A stretch of DNA of 51,104 nt from Cellulosilyticum sp. (GTDB lineage Bacteria > Bacillota > Clostridia > Lachnospirales > Cellulosilyticaceae). This document shows, piece after piece, positions 7,432-20,634 of this stretch. Position numbers and translations under genes: made by a program. The notes beneath the pieces were generated by a model, which ran no database searches, had not been told where the DNA came from, and saw only the letters and a list, made by a program, of their open reading frames with translations. Position 1 is the first letter of the stretch; every line of letters begins with the position of its first letter. Location: NCBI GenBank assembly GCA_017941635.1, contig JAGAVZ010000189.1, forward strand, positions 1-51,104. Direction: 5' to 3'.

Positions 7432-8844
7432 TTATCTAATCCATACGGCTGTTTTTACAGGAATATGCTTATAGAGCCATTTACTATCCTTTTCTGTTAA
7501 GCGCACACAACCATGTGATGCCTTACTGCCCAATTCATATTGTCCTGATTTAATATATTCTCCAGTCTTATCAAACAAAATAGAGTGGAACATATAATCT
7601 CTGAAGAAAACTAATGCATACTTGCATCGATAACCTTTTTGTACACCTATATAAGGAATACTATATTGTACTTCATATAATCCTGCTGGTGTAGGGGTAA
7701 TCATTTTACCCGTAGAACATACAAAGCTTTTTTCTAGTTTCCACTTCTCTTCACTCTTTTTTAAAACATAAATCTTTTGTCTACATAAATCCACCCAAAT
7801 CAAATAATCTGTTGCGCTTTCTATATGATTTAATGTAGCAAAATCTTCAATAGAGGCATCACTGACCTTCCAACTTGTCGCCCCACTCTGCTCACCTATA
7901 ATACGTATACTATTATATGGTACTTGATATTTATTGCCTTTTTCATCCTTTACCACATAATAGTAGTGTTTCTCACTTCTACAAACTTCCACCTCTTGCT
8001 TTTGAATCAGGTCACCAACACCATAAATCATCTGTGCTTTAATCACACATCTTGGAAAAACCTTTTGCAATTGTCTTAGATAAATTGCATCACTATACTG
8101 CTTGAAAATAACTTCATTTTGTTGTCCATAAAACTGATCGGTTTCTTCTAAAACTGGCCACTCATTGATTTCCTCAACGACTGTGGTAATATATTGTTTT
8201 TTTGTATCTTGTGCTAGATGCCAATCTTGATGTTCCTGGATTTCTAAAAGAAATACTTCCTTCGTCTGTTCATAGACTTTTCCATTCCAGTAAAGATGGA
8301 TACAAGTAACATGCATCAAGTGGTCAGCTAGATTCGTAATACCTTTTTCATTCATCTGCAATAAATTCAGTTCATCTTGAAAATTGGGTTCCATCCAATA
8401 CGTTGTTTCGTGATTTTTTAAATGTCCAACTGCATTAAGTACTTCAATAGGTATTAAATAGTGGTCATTGACTAAAAGCCCATAGCTTCTAATATTGCCA
8501 CAATAGATAGGATTGGGTGCCATATAAGCATCCCCTGGTTCTATATTGACCACTGTTTGCTTCGCTGATTCTGTCCCATTTGAGGGCATGATTCGAACCA
8601 TTCCCTCTCTATTTTCTATATGCCATTGCATGGCTTGTAGTGTTTCTAATGAAATAAACTGATAGCCTCTTACTTCATATAATGAATAACTTTTTTCACC
8701 ATTGATGAAGTCATAAGTAGACTGATTCGCTATGCCAACGGGCATAGATTCAAATATTTCCTTAGCTTGACTCTCGATAGGCAAGATATAAATCAGAATC
8801 CCCATTATAACAAACAACCATTTTATGCTGAGTTTTTTTACCAT
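7432..8844 (-). CDS. Secreted L,D-transpeptidase (YkuD domain)
   Basis: The protein of 470 residues starts with a signal sequence or membrane anchor (KKLSIKWLFVIMGILIYILP). The middle has a copper-amine-oxidase-like N domain pattern (YQFISLETLQAMQWHIENRE, and a second LIPIEVLNAVG copy). The C-terminal ~130 residues are the YkuD catalytic domain with HSILF and the SKASHGCVRL active-site motif, whose Cys attacks peptidoglycan stem peptides to form 3-3 crosslinks or attach proteins. It is the last gene of a likely operon with the M16 peptidase 33 nt upstream. A GGAGGTTGCTG site precedes the start. Confidence 0.92.
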   Translation of the reverse strand: MVKKLSIKWLFVIMGILIYILPIESQAKEIFESMPVGIANQSTYDFINGEKSYSLYEVRGYQFISLETLQAMQWHIENREGMVRIMPSNGTESAKQTVVNIEPGDAYMAPNPIYCGNIRSYGLLVNDHYLIPIEVLNAVGHLKNHETTYWMEPNFQDELNLLQMNEKGITNLADHLMHVTCIHLYWNGKVYEQTKEVFLLEIQEHQDWHLAQDTKKQYITTVVEEINEWPVLEETDQFYGQQNEVIFKQYSDAIYLRQLQKVFPRCVIKAQMIYGVGDLIQKQEVEVCRSEKHYYYVVKDEKGNKYQVPYNSIRIIGEQSGATSWKVSDASIEDFATLNHIESATDYLIWVDLCRQKIYVLKKSEEKWKLEKSFVCSTGKMITPTPAGLYEVQYSIPYIGVQKGYRCKYALVFFRDYMFHSILFDKTGEYIKSGQYELGSKASHGCVRLTEKDSKWLYKHIPVKTAVWIR

Positions 8845-8877
8845 TTGTACAGCAACCTCCTCAGCATTATCATGTCC

Positions 8878-11799
8878 TTAAATCTTTAAATCTATGAGTT
8901 TAAATGGTAATTTTGATTGCTCTAGTTTACTTTTGTTTCCAAGTACACAAATAGGCCCTTCTTTTGCCAGATGCTCAAAAATTTGTCGCATTTCACGAAA
9001 ATCTGCAAGGGTTGTTTGCTTGATTTCATCATAAATTTTTTGTCTTTCTTCCTGAGGGGTTCCTGTCACAAAATAGGTACAAGCTCTTTCACTCTTCTGC
9101 TCCATACTCATAGGTGTAAGCATACTTCCCAAAGTCGTTACAATCGCTCGGTCGATTGTTTCTTGCTCTAATTCTAATTGACCCAGATAATTTCCTATAT
9201 TCCCATAAGTATGAATGGTCGTCTCTAAATGCGGATCACAATAAGAACAAATCACCAAATAACCCTCTCTACTTATAACCATGTCACACCCATAGGCGCC
9301 ACCCTGTAATCGCACACGGTCCCATAAATAAGTGTTTTCGAGGATATTGATTACAACTTCATATTGCCCTTTATAACTTAAACCATACTGCTTAAAATTA
9401 ATCCCTTGTGCAATAGCTTGCCCTTCTTGCCCATTATAAAATCCTTCATTCGCTTGATAACACTCAAGGTGCTCTTCTTGTTCTACTCTTTTTTCTCTAT
9501 CTGGTAAGTTATTTAAAAATACTGCCATCTTCTGTTTAACAGTTTCTTCTAATCCCTCTGGTAACGTAATTGTCATTTTAAGATAAGCTTTATCAAATAC
9601 AAGGTACATGGCCTTCATTAAACGTGCTTGTAAGCTTTCATACATTATATCAAAATGAGTATAAATCTCTTTGATATAGTGATAAAATGCCATACCTGCT
9701 ACTTGATCTTCGTACACAGCTTGCTCACATAAATAAGTATAAACACGCTGCGTAGCACGATACTCTGGTGCCCCAGTAAAACTTCTTTCTGACTCATATA
9801 CTATATGCCCAATTAACTCTCTTAACTTTTCTTTCTCAGCAAACTGTGTTTGGGTGAATAGCTCCATCATCAACTCAAGAAAAGCCTCTAAATTCTCCTG
9901 AATGACTTTACAACTTACTTTAAAAGTTGGTAATATTTCTTGATCCTCATAAGCCGTATACGTATGTACAGCTGTATGGAATCCACCTGTTAATGTATTA
10001 ATTCTATTTTCAATCTCGCTATAAGTGTGCTTTTTTGTACCAATATAAGAAAATACATGTGCCAGTAACCCAATATCATGATACATCATTTGACTCATGC
10101 CTTTTACATCCCACAAGAAGTTAAAATAAATAATATCTTTGGTTGACTCTTTATGAATAAGTACTGGTATATCCTTTATTTTAATTTCTTTTAAATCAAA
10201 GGTTATAAGCTCCCTAGGCATATCTTCTAATGTAAGTTGAGGCAGTGTCTTAAGCAGTTCTTCCTCATTTTCTCTTAGCTGCTCTTCTTCTAGCGCATCA
10301 TTCATATCGATAATTTGTTCTAGCCCTTCTTTTCCAAGCTTCTGTTTTATTTCTTCTAATTTTTTTGCCTGCATTTGCTCTTTTTCTTCTTGCATCGTTT
10401 GACTCGGCACAACGACTGTAAGACTTCTATGTGTATTATCTAAAAAATACGCTTTGATTAATTTTTCAAAGTAGCCATTGTGACGTTCTTTTTTAATCTT
10501 TTCTAATGAAGACTGATAACAAATATGATTAAATGGATTTCCACCATATAAATAGCTACTGAGCATCATTTCACTATAAACAATTCCAATCGGTTCATAA
10601 GAGGCATCCGTCTCTCTTAATTCAAACTCTAAGCTTTCTATAGCAGCATCAATTAATGCAGAGTCTACCCCTTTATTTGCAAGTTCCTCTAACACCTTAA
10701 ATGTTTCTTGCTTAAAAGCATCAACCTGCTTTTCATCTATTCCTTTCAGGATAATAGAAAATACAGGCTGTTTGCGGCAACTATCATATCCACCATCACT
10801 CAAACTGATCCCTAATTGTTTTTCCATCACTAAAGCACTTAATAAAGGAGATGCTGTACTTCGTAATAGCATCTGTTCCAATAATTCTAGTGCCAGACGT
10901 TTTTCACAGTCGATACTATCTCCTACCACAAATCCTAAACTCGCTATAGTTGGTGCATTGTTTAAAGCGGTTGGATAATACCCTTTTGTATAATGTGTCT
11001 CTTCAAAAGTAGCTTGAGTACACGGTGGTAATACTTTATCTCCCTTTTTCACCTGTTTTAAGCACTCTTTATCTAATTGTTCTAGAACCTCTTCTAAATT
11101 AAAATCTCCATATAAAGTAATGGTCGCATTTTCACCAACATAGTGTGTATGATAAAATGCTAAAAATGCCTCTTCTGTTAGCTTAATAATTTCTTCTGGC
11201 ATTCCACCAGAATCATACTGATAGCACGTATTTGGAAAAAGCGTTTGTTGCTCATAGCGTTGCAAATAGCTTCCCGCTTCACCATATTCACCCAACATTT
11301 CATGATAAACCACACCTGATACATCTAGTCTATCTTCTTCTGTATCATATACATAATGCCAGCCTTCTTGTAAAAAGTACTGACTATTTTCTTCTATCTT
11401 TGGATGAAATACCATGTCTAAAAAAACGGTTGCTATCCCCATTAAATCTTTCTCATGTGCACTCGCCACATAGTACATTGTACGATCCGGATAAGTGCAT
11501 GCATTCATCGTTGTACAAATGGATCCTTGCCCCAGGGCTACAAATGTTTCTTTTAAAGGATATTTTTGTGATGCACAACATACTGTATGCTCTACAATAT
11601 GGGCAGCCCCAGTATTATCTTTTGGTAAGGTCATAAAATTCACACTAAACACTTTATGTGGATCTTTATTTTGCAGTGCCAAGACTTGGATACCACTTTG
11701 TTCATGACGAAACCATCTTCCCTCGCCCTCAATTTCTTTGATACTTCTTTCTTCAACTAATTGAAAGCCCTTATAACTTTCACCTTTTTTTAACTGCAT
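8878..11799 (-). CDS. M16C family metallopeptidase (presequence-protease-like)
   Basis: This 973-residue protein has the length and four-domain organisation of PreP/Hyp-type M16C peptidases. The inverted zinc motif HxxEH is intact (H67, E70, H71 in AHIVEHTVCCAS), followed by the conserved CASQKYPLKETF and MNACTYPDRTMYYVAS segments and YHEMLGEYGE, which supplies the third zinc ligand. No signal peptide is visible, so it is likely cytosolic, degrading short peptides. An AGAAGGGG site precedes the start. It lies between a secreted unknown protein (19 nt) and an L,D-transpeptidase (33 nt). Confidence 0.93.
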   Translation of the reverse strand: MQLKKGESYKGFQLVEERSIKEIEGEGRWFRHEQSGIQVLALQNKDPHKVFSVNFMTLPKDNTGAAHIVEHTVCCASQKYPLKETFVALGQGSICTTMNACTYPDRTMYYVASAHEKDLMGIATVFLDMVFHPKIEENSQYFLQEGWHYVYDTEEDRLDVSGVVYHEMLGEYGEAGSYLQRYEQQTLFPNTCYQYDSGGMPEEIIKLTEEAFLAFYHTHYVGENATITLYGDFNLEEVLEQLDKECLKQVKKGDKVLPPCTQATFEETHYTKGYYPTALNNAPTIASLGFVVGDSIDCEKRLALELLEQMLLRSTASPLLSALVMEKQLGISLSDGGYDSCRKQPVFSIILKGIDEKQVDAFKQETFKVLEELANKGVDSALIDAAIESLEFELRETDASYEPIGIVYSEMMLSSYLYGGNPFNHICYQSSLEKIKKERHNGYFEKLIKAYFLDNTHRSLTVVVPSQTMQEEKEQMQAKKLEEIKQKLGKEGLEQIIDMNDALEEEQLRENEEELLKTLPQLTLEDMPRELITFDLKEIKIKDIPVLIHKESTKDIIYFNFLWDVKGMSQMMYHDIGLLAHVFSYIGTKKHTYSEIENRINTLTGGFHTAVHTYTAYEDQEILPTFKVSCKVIQENLEAFLELMMELFTQTQFAEKEKLRELIGHIVYESERSFTGAPEYRATQRVYTYLCEQAVYEDQVAGMAFYHYIKEIYTHFDIMYESLQARLMKAMYLVFDKAYLKMTITLPEGLEETVKQKMAVFLNNLPDREKRVEQEEHLECYQANEGFYNGQEGQAIAQGINFKQYGLSYKGQYEVVINILENTYLWDRVRLQGGAYGCDMVISREGYLVICSYCDPHLETTIHTYGNIGNYLGQLELEQETIDRAIVTTLGSMLTPMSMEQKSERACTYFVTGTPQEERQKIYDEIKQTTLADFREMRQIFEHLAKEGPICVLGNKSKLEQSKLPFKLIDLKI

Positions 11800-11818
11800 A
11801 CTAAACCCCTTCTATCTT

Positions 11819-12820
11819 TTACACATTTATATCAAATCCTAGCAAAATAGGTGCTGCTGAACCATTAGGCAATATATATTCCAATGTTCTTACTTCATTT
11901 TTTTTGATTACACCAATATTGATACGTTCCTTAATTGTCTTGAAGAAATGCTTTCTTGCCACCTGAATCATCTCTCCATTTTCCCATCGTATGATACCTT
12001 GAAATATACCACCTCTCGGACAAACGAAAACGGTTGTATCTTCCTGTGCAATCAGTTGCACCTTATATAGTACACCATAATTTCCATAATTAATAGCACA
12101 CTTACCTGTCAGACGGTCTACACCTTTTAACCAATCTGTCTTTTCATCCTCAATTAAAAAATAAGCATTTTGTTTTTTTGGCAAAATAATATACTGGTAC
12201 TTTGTTAAACTTGTAAAAGTCCCTCTTGGCGCCAAATCTATATCTAATGCTTTAAGCTCACTCAAGCAATCTAGTGTATCGTTTTTACCAATTACAGCAA
12301 AAAGAATCTCTACTTGATTGGTTGCATAAACATCCAACATACCAGATAGTACCATTTGTTGTTTCCACTCATATGGAGCAGAATCATATAATACCATTTG
12401 CTCATCTGGCTTTAAAAAGTAGACTTTAGATGTCATACATCCATAGTAATCCTTTAACAACCTATTACCCGCTTCCAAGTAGTGATAATGGGGCATACTA
12501 TATCCTTCCTGATGCACTTCAAATCGCTGCTCTGATTTTGTAAGATTTTTGACCACAATTAACAACCTTTGATCATTTTCGTGGGTTGCATTAACATGAT
12601 GAAACACTAATCTTCCTTTACCTAAAAGCTGCTCACAATATAAAATGCCTTTTTCCTTTACTGTTTCTGGTGAATTACTAAGTATAAGTGTCCCATCTTC
12701 ACCTAATATCTCACTCGGTTTAATATATTGATAGTTTTTATATTCTGGTAAAGGCGCTGCACTAAGCGGTATATAAAGCATACAGCTTACTATTATAATG
12801 TATATTAAAATCTTTTTCAT
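11819..12820 (-). CDS. Secreted protein of unknown function
   Basis: This 333-residue protein begins MKKILIYIIIVSCMLYIPLS, a clear signal peptide ending near SAAPLP. The mature part is rich in beta-strand-like segments (RLLIVVKNLTKSEQRFEV, TTVFVCPRGGIFQGIIRW) and ends GSAAPILLGFDINV; no enzyme motif is seen. I use ATG 12820, which has GGAGG five bases upstream, in preference to an upstream ATG at 12871. It heads the operon with the M16C peptidase and L,D-transpeptidase, which suggests an envelope role; this is inference from context only. Confidence 0.78.
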   Translation of the reverse strand: MKKILIYIIIVSCMLYIPLSAAPLPEYKNYQYIKPSEILGEDGTLILSNSPETVKEKGILYCEQLLGKGRLVFHHVNATHENDQRLLIVVKNLTKSEQRFEVHQEGYSMPHYHYLEAGNRLLKDYYGCMTSKVYFLKPDEQMVLYDSAPYEWKQQMVLSGMLDVYATNQVEILFAVIGKNDTLDCLSELKALDIDLAPRGTFTSLTKYQYIILPKKQNAYFLIEDEKTDWLKGVDRLTGKCAINYGNYGVLYKVQLIAQEDTTVFVCPRGGIFQGIIRWENGEMIQVARKHFFKTIKERINIGVIKKNEVRTLEYILPNGSAAPILLGFDINV

Positions 12821-12920
12821 AGAACCTCCATAAGTGTTACCATTTAAAAAGAGTATATGCTTATCAAACATATACTCTTTTATTGTTACTTATTTAATAC
12901 AGTCCTATTCTTCTATTAGA

Positions 12921-14393
12921 TTACGCTTTTACCATATTTCTCATTTGATCCACTGAAATTGGTGGATTTTGGCTATGCATCACATGATGACAATTGCAAC
13001 ATACAGGAATTAAATCTTTTGTTGGATGTGTATCTTCTGTAATTTCATCATCTACGTGATTTACATGGTGTACTTGAATACAACTTTCATAAGCTTCTCC
13101 ATAAGTATATCCAAAATCAAATCCACAGATATCACAAATGGCACCATAATATTCGATGCATTCTTTCTTGATACGTGATTTATAATCTGTATTGCTTGCC
13201 TCTGTTTGAACCGTTTCTACCATTTCTGTTTCTTTATCTTCTCTAACCGTTTCAGTAGCTACTTGAGATTCTACAATATGTGGTGTTTCTTCTAGTTTGG
13301 CCTCCACTTTTGGCTGAATGATTTTTTCTTCATCCATTTGTTTAGGTTTAGCAATAGGTTCTACTTCTTTTTTAGTTATCACAGATTCTTGTTTCGACTC
13401 AGTTACGGTTTCTTCTTTAGCAGTTGGTGTTGGTGCCATAATCGCTTCAAATAAACGATCAAAAGCTGATAAGCCATCATCTTTTTGAGTAGATGTCACT
13501 TTTTCCTCAACTTTTTCTTTCTTAACAACTGCTTCTTCTTCTACAGATTGTAAACTTTTTTCTGATTGAACACTTACTTGCTCAAATGTACCCGATTCAA
13601 TAAGCTCTTTTATCGCATTTCTTAAATCATTTTTTAAGCTCCATTCAAATGAAGAGTTATCTTTGAGTCCACCATTAAATAATAGATGCCACCAAATTGG
13701 TTTCCCATCATCATCATTAGGTACATCTACCTTTAATGTTGTCTTAATACGTTTACCTAAAGCAGTTATTACCTCTTTGAATGGATAAGTACTAGAGTAA
13801 CCTTCCTCAGTACTTAACTCTTTTGGTCCGACCTCATCTCCAATAGCATAAATACGAAGAAGTAAATCTAAATTGTTTGGTGTAACAACTTTACTATTTG
13901 TTAGTACACGTTTCCAATCTTCTACTGAAATCCCTACACCTTTTTGATAGATTGGATATTCTTTCACTTTCATCTTCGGTAAGTACAGTTCTTTTTGTTT
14001 TAGAAGTTCAGCAAGATCAATCTTTTCTTCTTCAACATAGTACCCTGTATCTTCTTCCTCTTCCTCTATCTTATTAGGCGCATAGCTATATTCTTTTAAT
14101 TTACGGTCACAAAAATTCACAATATCTTCATTAAATAATCCACGATACTGCTCTTTAGTCATTAGCGCCTCAACAGATAAATCTAAACGCTCTTTTTCCC
14201 ATAATATCGCAAAATCTTGTACATTGCTTTCTGTACTAATGTACTTCACTGCTGCCTCGTATCCACCGTATTTATTGATATAATCCATTAATCTTGTTGG
14301 TTTATATTTAACTGATTTTATGATTTGTTTGTATAAACTAATCATATCTTGATGGAATAATTTTTTGAGTTGTTCTGTATTTGTTTCCGTCAT
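12921..14393 (-). CDS. HNH-domain protein with long Glu/Lys-rich linker
   Basis: The protein has 490 residues. The N-terminal ~250 residues are a folded region of unknown family (TRLMDYINKYGGYEAAVKYI, KPIWWHLLFNGGLKD). A polyglutamate/lysine/threonine linker follows (about 265-400). The last ~85 residues form an HNH/McrA-like domain with CDICG, IQVHHVNHVDD and LIPVCCNCHHVMH, that is, a Cys4 zinc site and the His-Asn-His core. Such domains are nucleases in restriction, repair and mobile systems; no methyltransferase or phage gene is nearby. A GAGG site precedes the start. Function is unresolved. Confidence 0.8.
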   Translation of the reverse strand: MTETNTEQLKKLFHQDMISLYKQIIKSVKYKPTRLMDYINKYGGYEAAVKYISTESNVQDFAILWEKERLDLSVEALMTKEQYRGLFNEDIVNFCDRKLKEYSYAPNKIEEEEEDTGYYVEEEKIDLAELLKQKELYLPKMKVKEYPIYQKGVGISVEDWKRVLTNSKVVTPNNLDLLLRIYAIGDEVGPKELSTEEGYSSTYPFKEVITALGKRIKTTLKVDVPNDDDGKPIWWHLLFNGGLKDNSSFEWSLKNDLRNAIKELIESGTFEQVSVQSEKSLQSVEEEAVVKKEKVEEKVTSTQKDDGLSAFDRLFEAIMAPTPTAKEETVTESKQESVITKKEVEPIAKPKQMDEEKIIQPKVEAKLEETPHIVESQVATETVREDKETEMVETVQTEASNTDYKSRIKKECIEYYGAICDICGFDFGYTYGEAYESCIQVHHVNHVDDEITEDTHPTKDLIPVCCNCHHVMHSQNPPISVDQMRNMVKA

Positions 14394-14430
14394 AATAACT
14401 ACCTCTACTTTAAAGAATTCACGCTAGACC

Positions 14431-14466
14431 ACATTAAAATGACACTGATATTCCTCCAGTGTCATT
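14431..14466. other. Leader hairpin upstream of the HNH gene
   Basis: AATGACACTG and CAGTGTCATT pair perfectly around a short loop in the 5' leader of the HNH gene. No T-tract follows on the minus strand beyond TTTTAA, so it may be a weak terminator or an mRNA structure. Confidence 0.45.
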
Positions 14467-14632
14467 GCAATAGTCTATCCAATTTAAAATAAAATATTAG
14501 CCTCTAAATCCGTTTACCATGATTCATAATCTAGTAAACATGATTTCTATTATTTCCATAATTAGTATATCATACTTTTTTGGGGCTTCCTAGCAAAACT
14601 CCTACATTTTAAAAAGTTTTTCTTTAATATAC

Positions 14633-14675
14633 AAAAAAAGTGGTTGAAAACAACAAATTTTCAACCACTTTTTTT
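14633..14675. terminator. nifJ terminator
   Basis: AGTGGTTGAAAA and TTTTCAACCACT pair around CAACAAA, with A7 and T7 flanks. It sits four bases past the nifJ stop codon. Confidence 0.92.
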
Positions 14676-14678
14676 ATT

Positions 14679-18527
<3,849 letters not shown>

Positions 18528-19736
18528 ATGACTCAGATTTTAGACATTACATCTGATTTTCATTGGATTGGTGCATTAGACCCAACACTTCGTACATTCG
18601 ATATTGTAATGACAACAGAGTTTGGAACCACTTATAATGCGTACTTACTTAAAACCAATGACGGTTGCATTCTATTTGAAACAGTTAAGGATAAATGTTT
18701 TAATGATTACCTAGAAAAAATCAAAGCATTAACACCTTTAGAAACGATCAAATATATTGTGGTTGATCATACCGAACCAGATCATGCAGGATCAGTGGCT
18801 AAACTATTACAACATATTCCTGATGCTACTGTCGTAGCTAGTACAATTGCTCTAAAATATTTAAAAGAAATTATTAATCATCCTTTTAAAAGCCTAGCTG
18901 TTAAAGATGGTAATACTTTAACAATTGGTTCTAAAACAATCCGTTTTATCAGTGTTCCTCAGCTTCACTGGCCAGATACCATGTATTCATATATTGAAGA
19001 AGATGAAATCCTTATTACTTGTGATTCTTTTGGTGCCCACTACTCAGATGAAAGAGTAATGAAAAGCGCATTAGAGGCCTCAAAAGAAGATGATTATATT
19101 TCTGCTTACAAGTATTATTTTGATATGATTATGGGACCTTTTAAACCTTTTGTGCTTAAAGCTTTAGATAAGATTGAACCCCTTAACATTCGTTATATTT
19201 GTCCAGGACATGGTATGATTTTAGATCAAAGTAATCTTTCTAAATATATCGAATTATATCGTACATGGAGTACACCAGTTCAACCAACAAAACGTATTGT
19301 TATTGCCTATGTATCAGCCTATGGCTATACAAAGAAACTAGCAGAAGCAATTTGTGATGGCATTAAATCAAGTGAATATTCAGGAATAGTTGATCTCATT
19401 GACCTCGAAACAACTTCAATTGAAGAAACTATGACAAAAATCAATGATTCAGAAGGGCTTATCCTTGGTTCACCAACTATCTTAGCAGATGCTCTTCCAC
19501 CAGTTTGGCAAGTACTCATTTCACTTAATCCTGTACTTCACAAACGACTTCACGTGGGTTGCTTTGGTTCATATGGATGGAGCGGTGAGGGTGTAACTAA
19601 TATAGCTAATCGTCTCAAATCTTTAAAATGTCCAATGCCAGTAGAACCATTATCTGTTCTATTTAACCCAAGTGAATCACAACTTATGGACGCTAAAAAT
19701 TTCGGTAAACAATTTGCGGATTCACTTCCTTCTTAA
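18528..19736 (+). CDS. Flavodiiron protein (A-type flavoprotein, FprA-like)
   Basis: The 402-residue protein joins an N-terminal metallo-beta-lactamase-like diiron domain (VVDHTEPDHAGSVAKLL, with the HxExD diiron ligands; HWPDTMYSY; ICPGHG) to a C-terminal flavodoxin domain starting near residue 250 (IVIAYVSAYGYTKKLAEA). Such enzymes reduce O2 to water or NO to N2O with electrons from rubredoxin or reduced flavin and protect anaerobes from oxygen. Size and architecture are those of the minimal class A. An AAGGAGATACTT site precedes ATG, and a terminator follows directly. Confidence 0.95.
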   Translation: MTQILDITSDFHWIGALDPTLRTFDIVMTTEFGTTYNAYLLKTNDGCILFETVKDKCFNDYLEKIKALTPLETIKYIVVDHTEPDHAGSVAKLLQHIPDATVVASTIALKYLKEIINHPFKSLAVKDGNTLTIGSKTIRFISVPQLHWPDTMYSYIEEDEILITCDSFGAHYSDERVMKSALEASKEDDYISAYKYYFDMIMGPFKPFVLKALDKIEPLNIRYICPGHGMILDQSNLSKYIELYRTWSTPVQPTKRIVIAYVSAYGYTKKLAEAICDGIKSSEYSGIVDLIDLETTSIEETMTKINDSEGLILGSPTILADALPPVWQVLISLNPVLHKRLHVGCFGSYGWSGEGVTNIANRLKSLKCPMPVEPLSVLFNPSESQLMDAKNFGKQFADSLPS

Positions 19737-19742
19737 ATTGAT

Positions 19743-19777
19743 ACGGATATCTTACTAGAAAGATATCCGTATTTTTT
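19743..19777 (+). terminator. Terminator of the flavodiiron gene
   Basis: ACGGATATCTT and AAGATATCCGT pair around ACTAGA and are followed by ATTTTTTATTT. Confidence 0.92.
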
Positions 19778-19884
19778 ATTTACTTACTTTTCTCCAAAAA
19801 CAAAATACATTGTATGTAATGTCTGAATTTGATATTATATATCATATAAAATAGGTGTCATTTATACAAGTAGACACTTTTTTT

Positions 19885-19914
19885 ATATATAGTACCCCAA
19901 AAGATACTATATAT
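19885..19914 (+). promoter_or_regulatory. Probable HxlR operator (10-bp inverted repeat)
   Basis: ATATATAGTA (19885-19894) and TACTATATAT (19905-19914) form a perfect inverted repeat with a 10-nt spacer, 27 bp before the HxlR start. Dimeric winged-helix HxlR regulators bind such dyads, so autoregulation is likely. Confidence 0.6.
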
Positions 19915-19941
19915 CTTGTAAGAAAGTATGAGGTTAACAAC

Positions 19942-20316
19942 ATGTCAACTCAATTTTTAACAGCTCCGCACTCTAAGTGTCATATGCAAAATAGTTGTGA
20001 TCAATATCAAAACTGTCCTATGATTACTGTTCATAGACTTATTTCAGGTAAATGGAAAATTTTAATCTTATGGTATATTAATGATCAAACATTACGCTTT
20101 AGCGATTTAAAAAAGAAACTGCCTGATATTACGCAGAAAATGCTTACGAATCAACTGAGAAGCTTAGAGGAAGATGGCCTCATCTCCCGTACTGTTTATC
20201 CTGTTGTACCTCCTAAGGTAGAATATTCCCTTACAGAAATCGGTTTAGAGATGCTCCCTTTACTTAAAAGCATGTATGACTATGGTGTTACATATAATAA
20301 CTCACAAAAATCTTAA
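19942..20316 (+). CDS. HxlR family winged-helix transcriptional regulator
   Basis: The protein (124 residues from ATG 19942) has the HxlR signature: CPMITVHRLISGKWKILILW, the recognition part KLPDITQKMLTNQLRSLEEDGLISRTVYP and PPKVEYSLTEIGLEM. An extra Cys pair (CHMQNSCDQYQNC) precedes the conserved CP, giving several Cys that could sense thiol-reactive or oxidative stress, as in B. subtilis YodB and CatR; this is inference. I prefer ATG 19942, with GAGG upstream, to an ATG at 19855 whose extra 29 residues match nothing in the family and would overlap the operator. Confidence 0.9.
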   Translation: MSTQFLTAPHSKCHMQNSCDQYQNCPMITVHRLISGKWKILILWYINDQTLRFSDLKKKLPDITQKMLTNQLRSLEEDGLISRTVYPVVPPKVEYSLTEIGLEMLPLLKSMYDYGVTYNNSQKS

Positions 20317-20334
20317 TTTAAACATGTTTTAGGT

Positions 20335-20371
20335 AAACAAAAAAGACACTTGAAAAGTGTCTTTTTTGTTT
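20335..20371. terminator. Bidirectional terminator between hxlR and the feo cluster
   Basis: A 16-17-bp perfect stem (AAACAAAAAAGACACTT with its complement) closes a GAAA loop and is flanked by A- and T-runs. Confidence 0.92.
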
Positions 20372-20458
20372 AAATTAAATTTTATGAGAGATGACAGTTA
20401 TATTTATAATAATTATCAAAAGTCATGATTATTTCATCCGAGCTACTTTTAATAACCT

Positions 20459-20608
20459 TTATTTAGAATGGCAATTCTTTGCTGAACTGCATCCAGAACA
20501 ACCACAGCTACAAGTTGATTTACCACTTTTATGTGCTTTGATTTGACAATAAATCACAAGAGCCATTAAACCAAATATAATTGTTGCAATAATAAGTGTT
20601 GCTAACAT
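20459..20608 (-). CDS. FeoB-associated Cys-rich membrane protein (49 aa)
   Basis: A short open frame at the 3' end of the feo cluster encodes MLATLIIATIIFGLMALVIY, one membrane helix, followed by a cytoplasmic tail CQIKAHKSGK and STCSCGCSGCSSAKNC. This is the pattern of the FeoB-associated Cys-rich family, which follows feoB in many Firmicutes. The in-frame ATG at 20617 has no spaced ribosome binding site, while AAAGGG lies 8 nt before ATG 20608. It starts 26 nt after the feoB stop. The tail may bind iron or form a redox site near the FeoB channel; that is inference. Confidence 0.85.
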   Translation of the reverse strand: MLATLIIATIIFGLMALVIYCQIKAHKSGKSTCSCGCSGCSSAKNCHSK

Positions 20609-20634
20609 CTTGTTCATCCCTTTCTCATTCTAAA

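Noticed and set aside
20404-20418. Third PerR-like palindrome (TTATAATAATTATCA)
   Set aside because: It lies between the 3' ends of convergent genes, where no promoter is expected; probably an AT-rich coincidence, and a warning for the other two sites.
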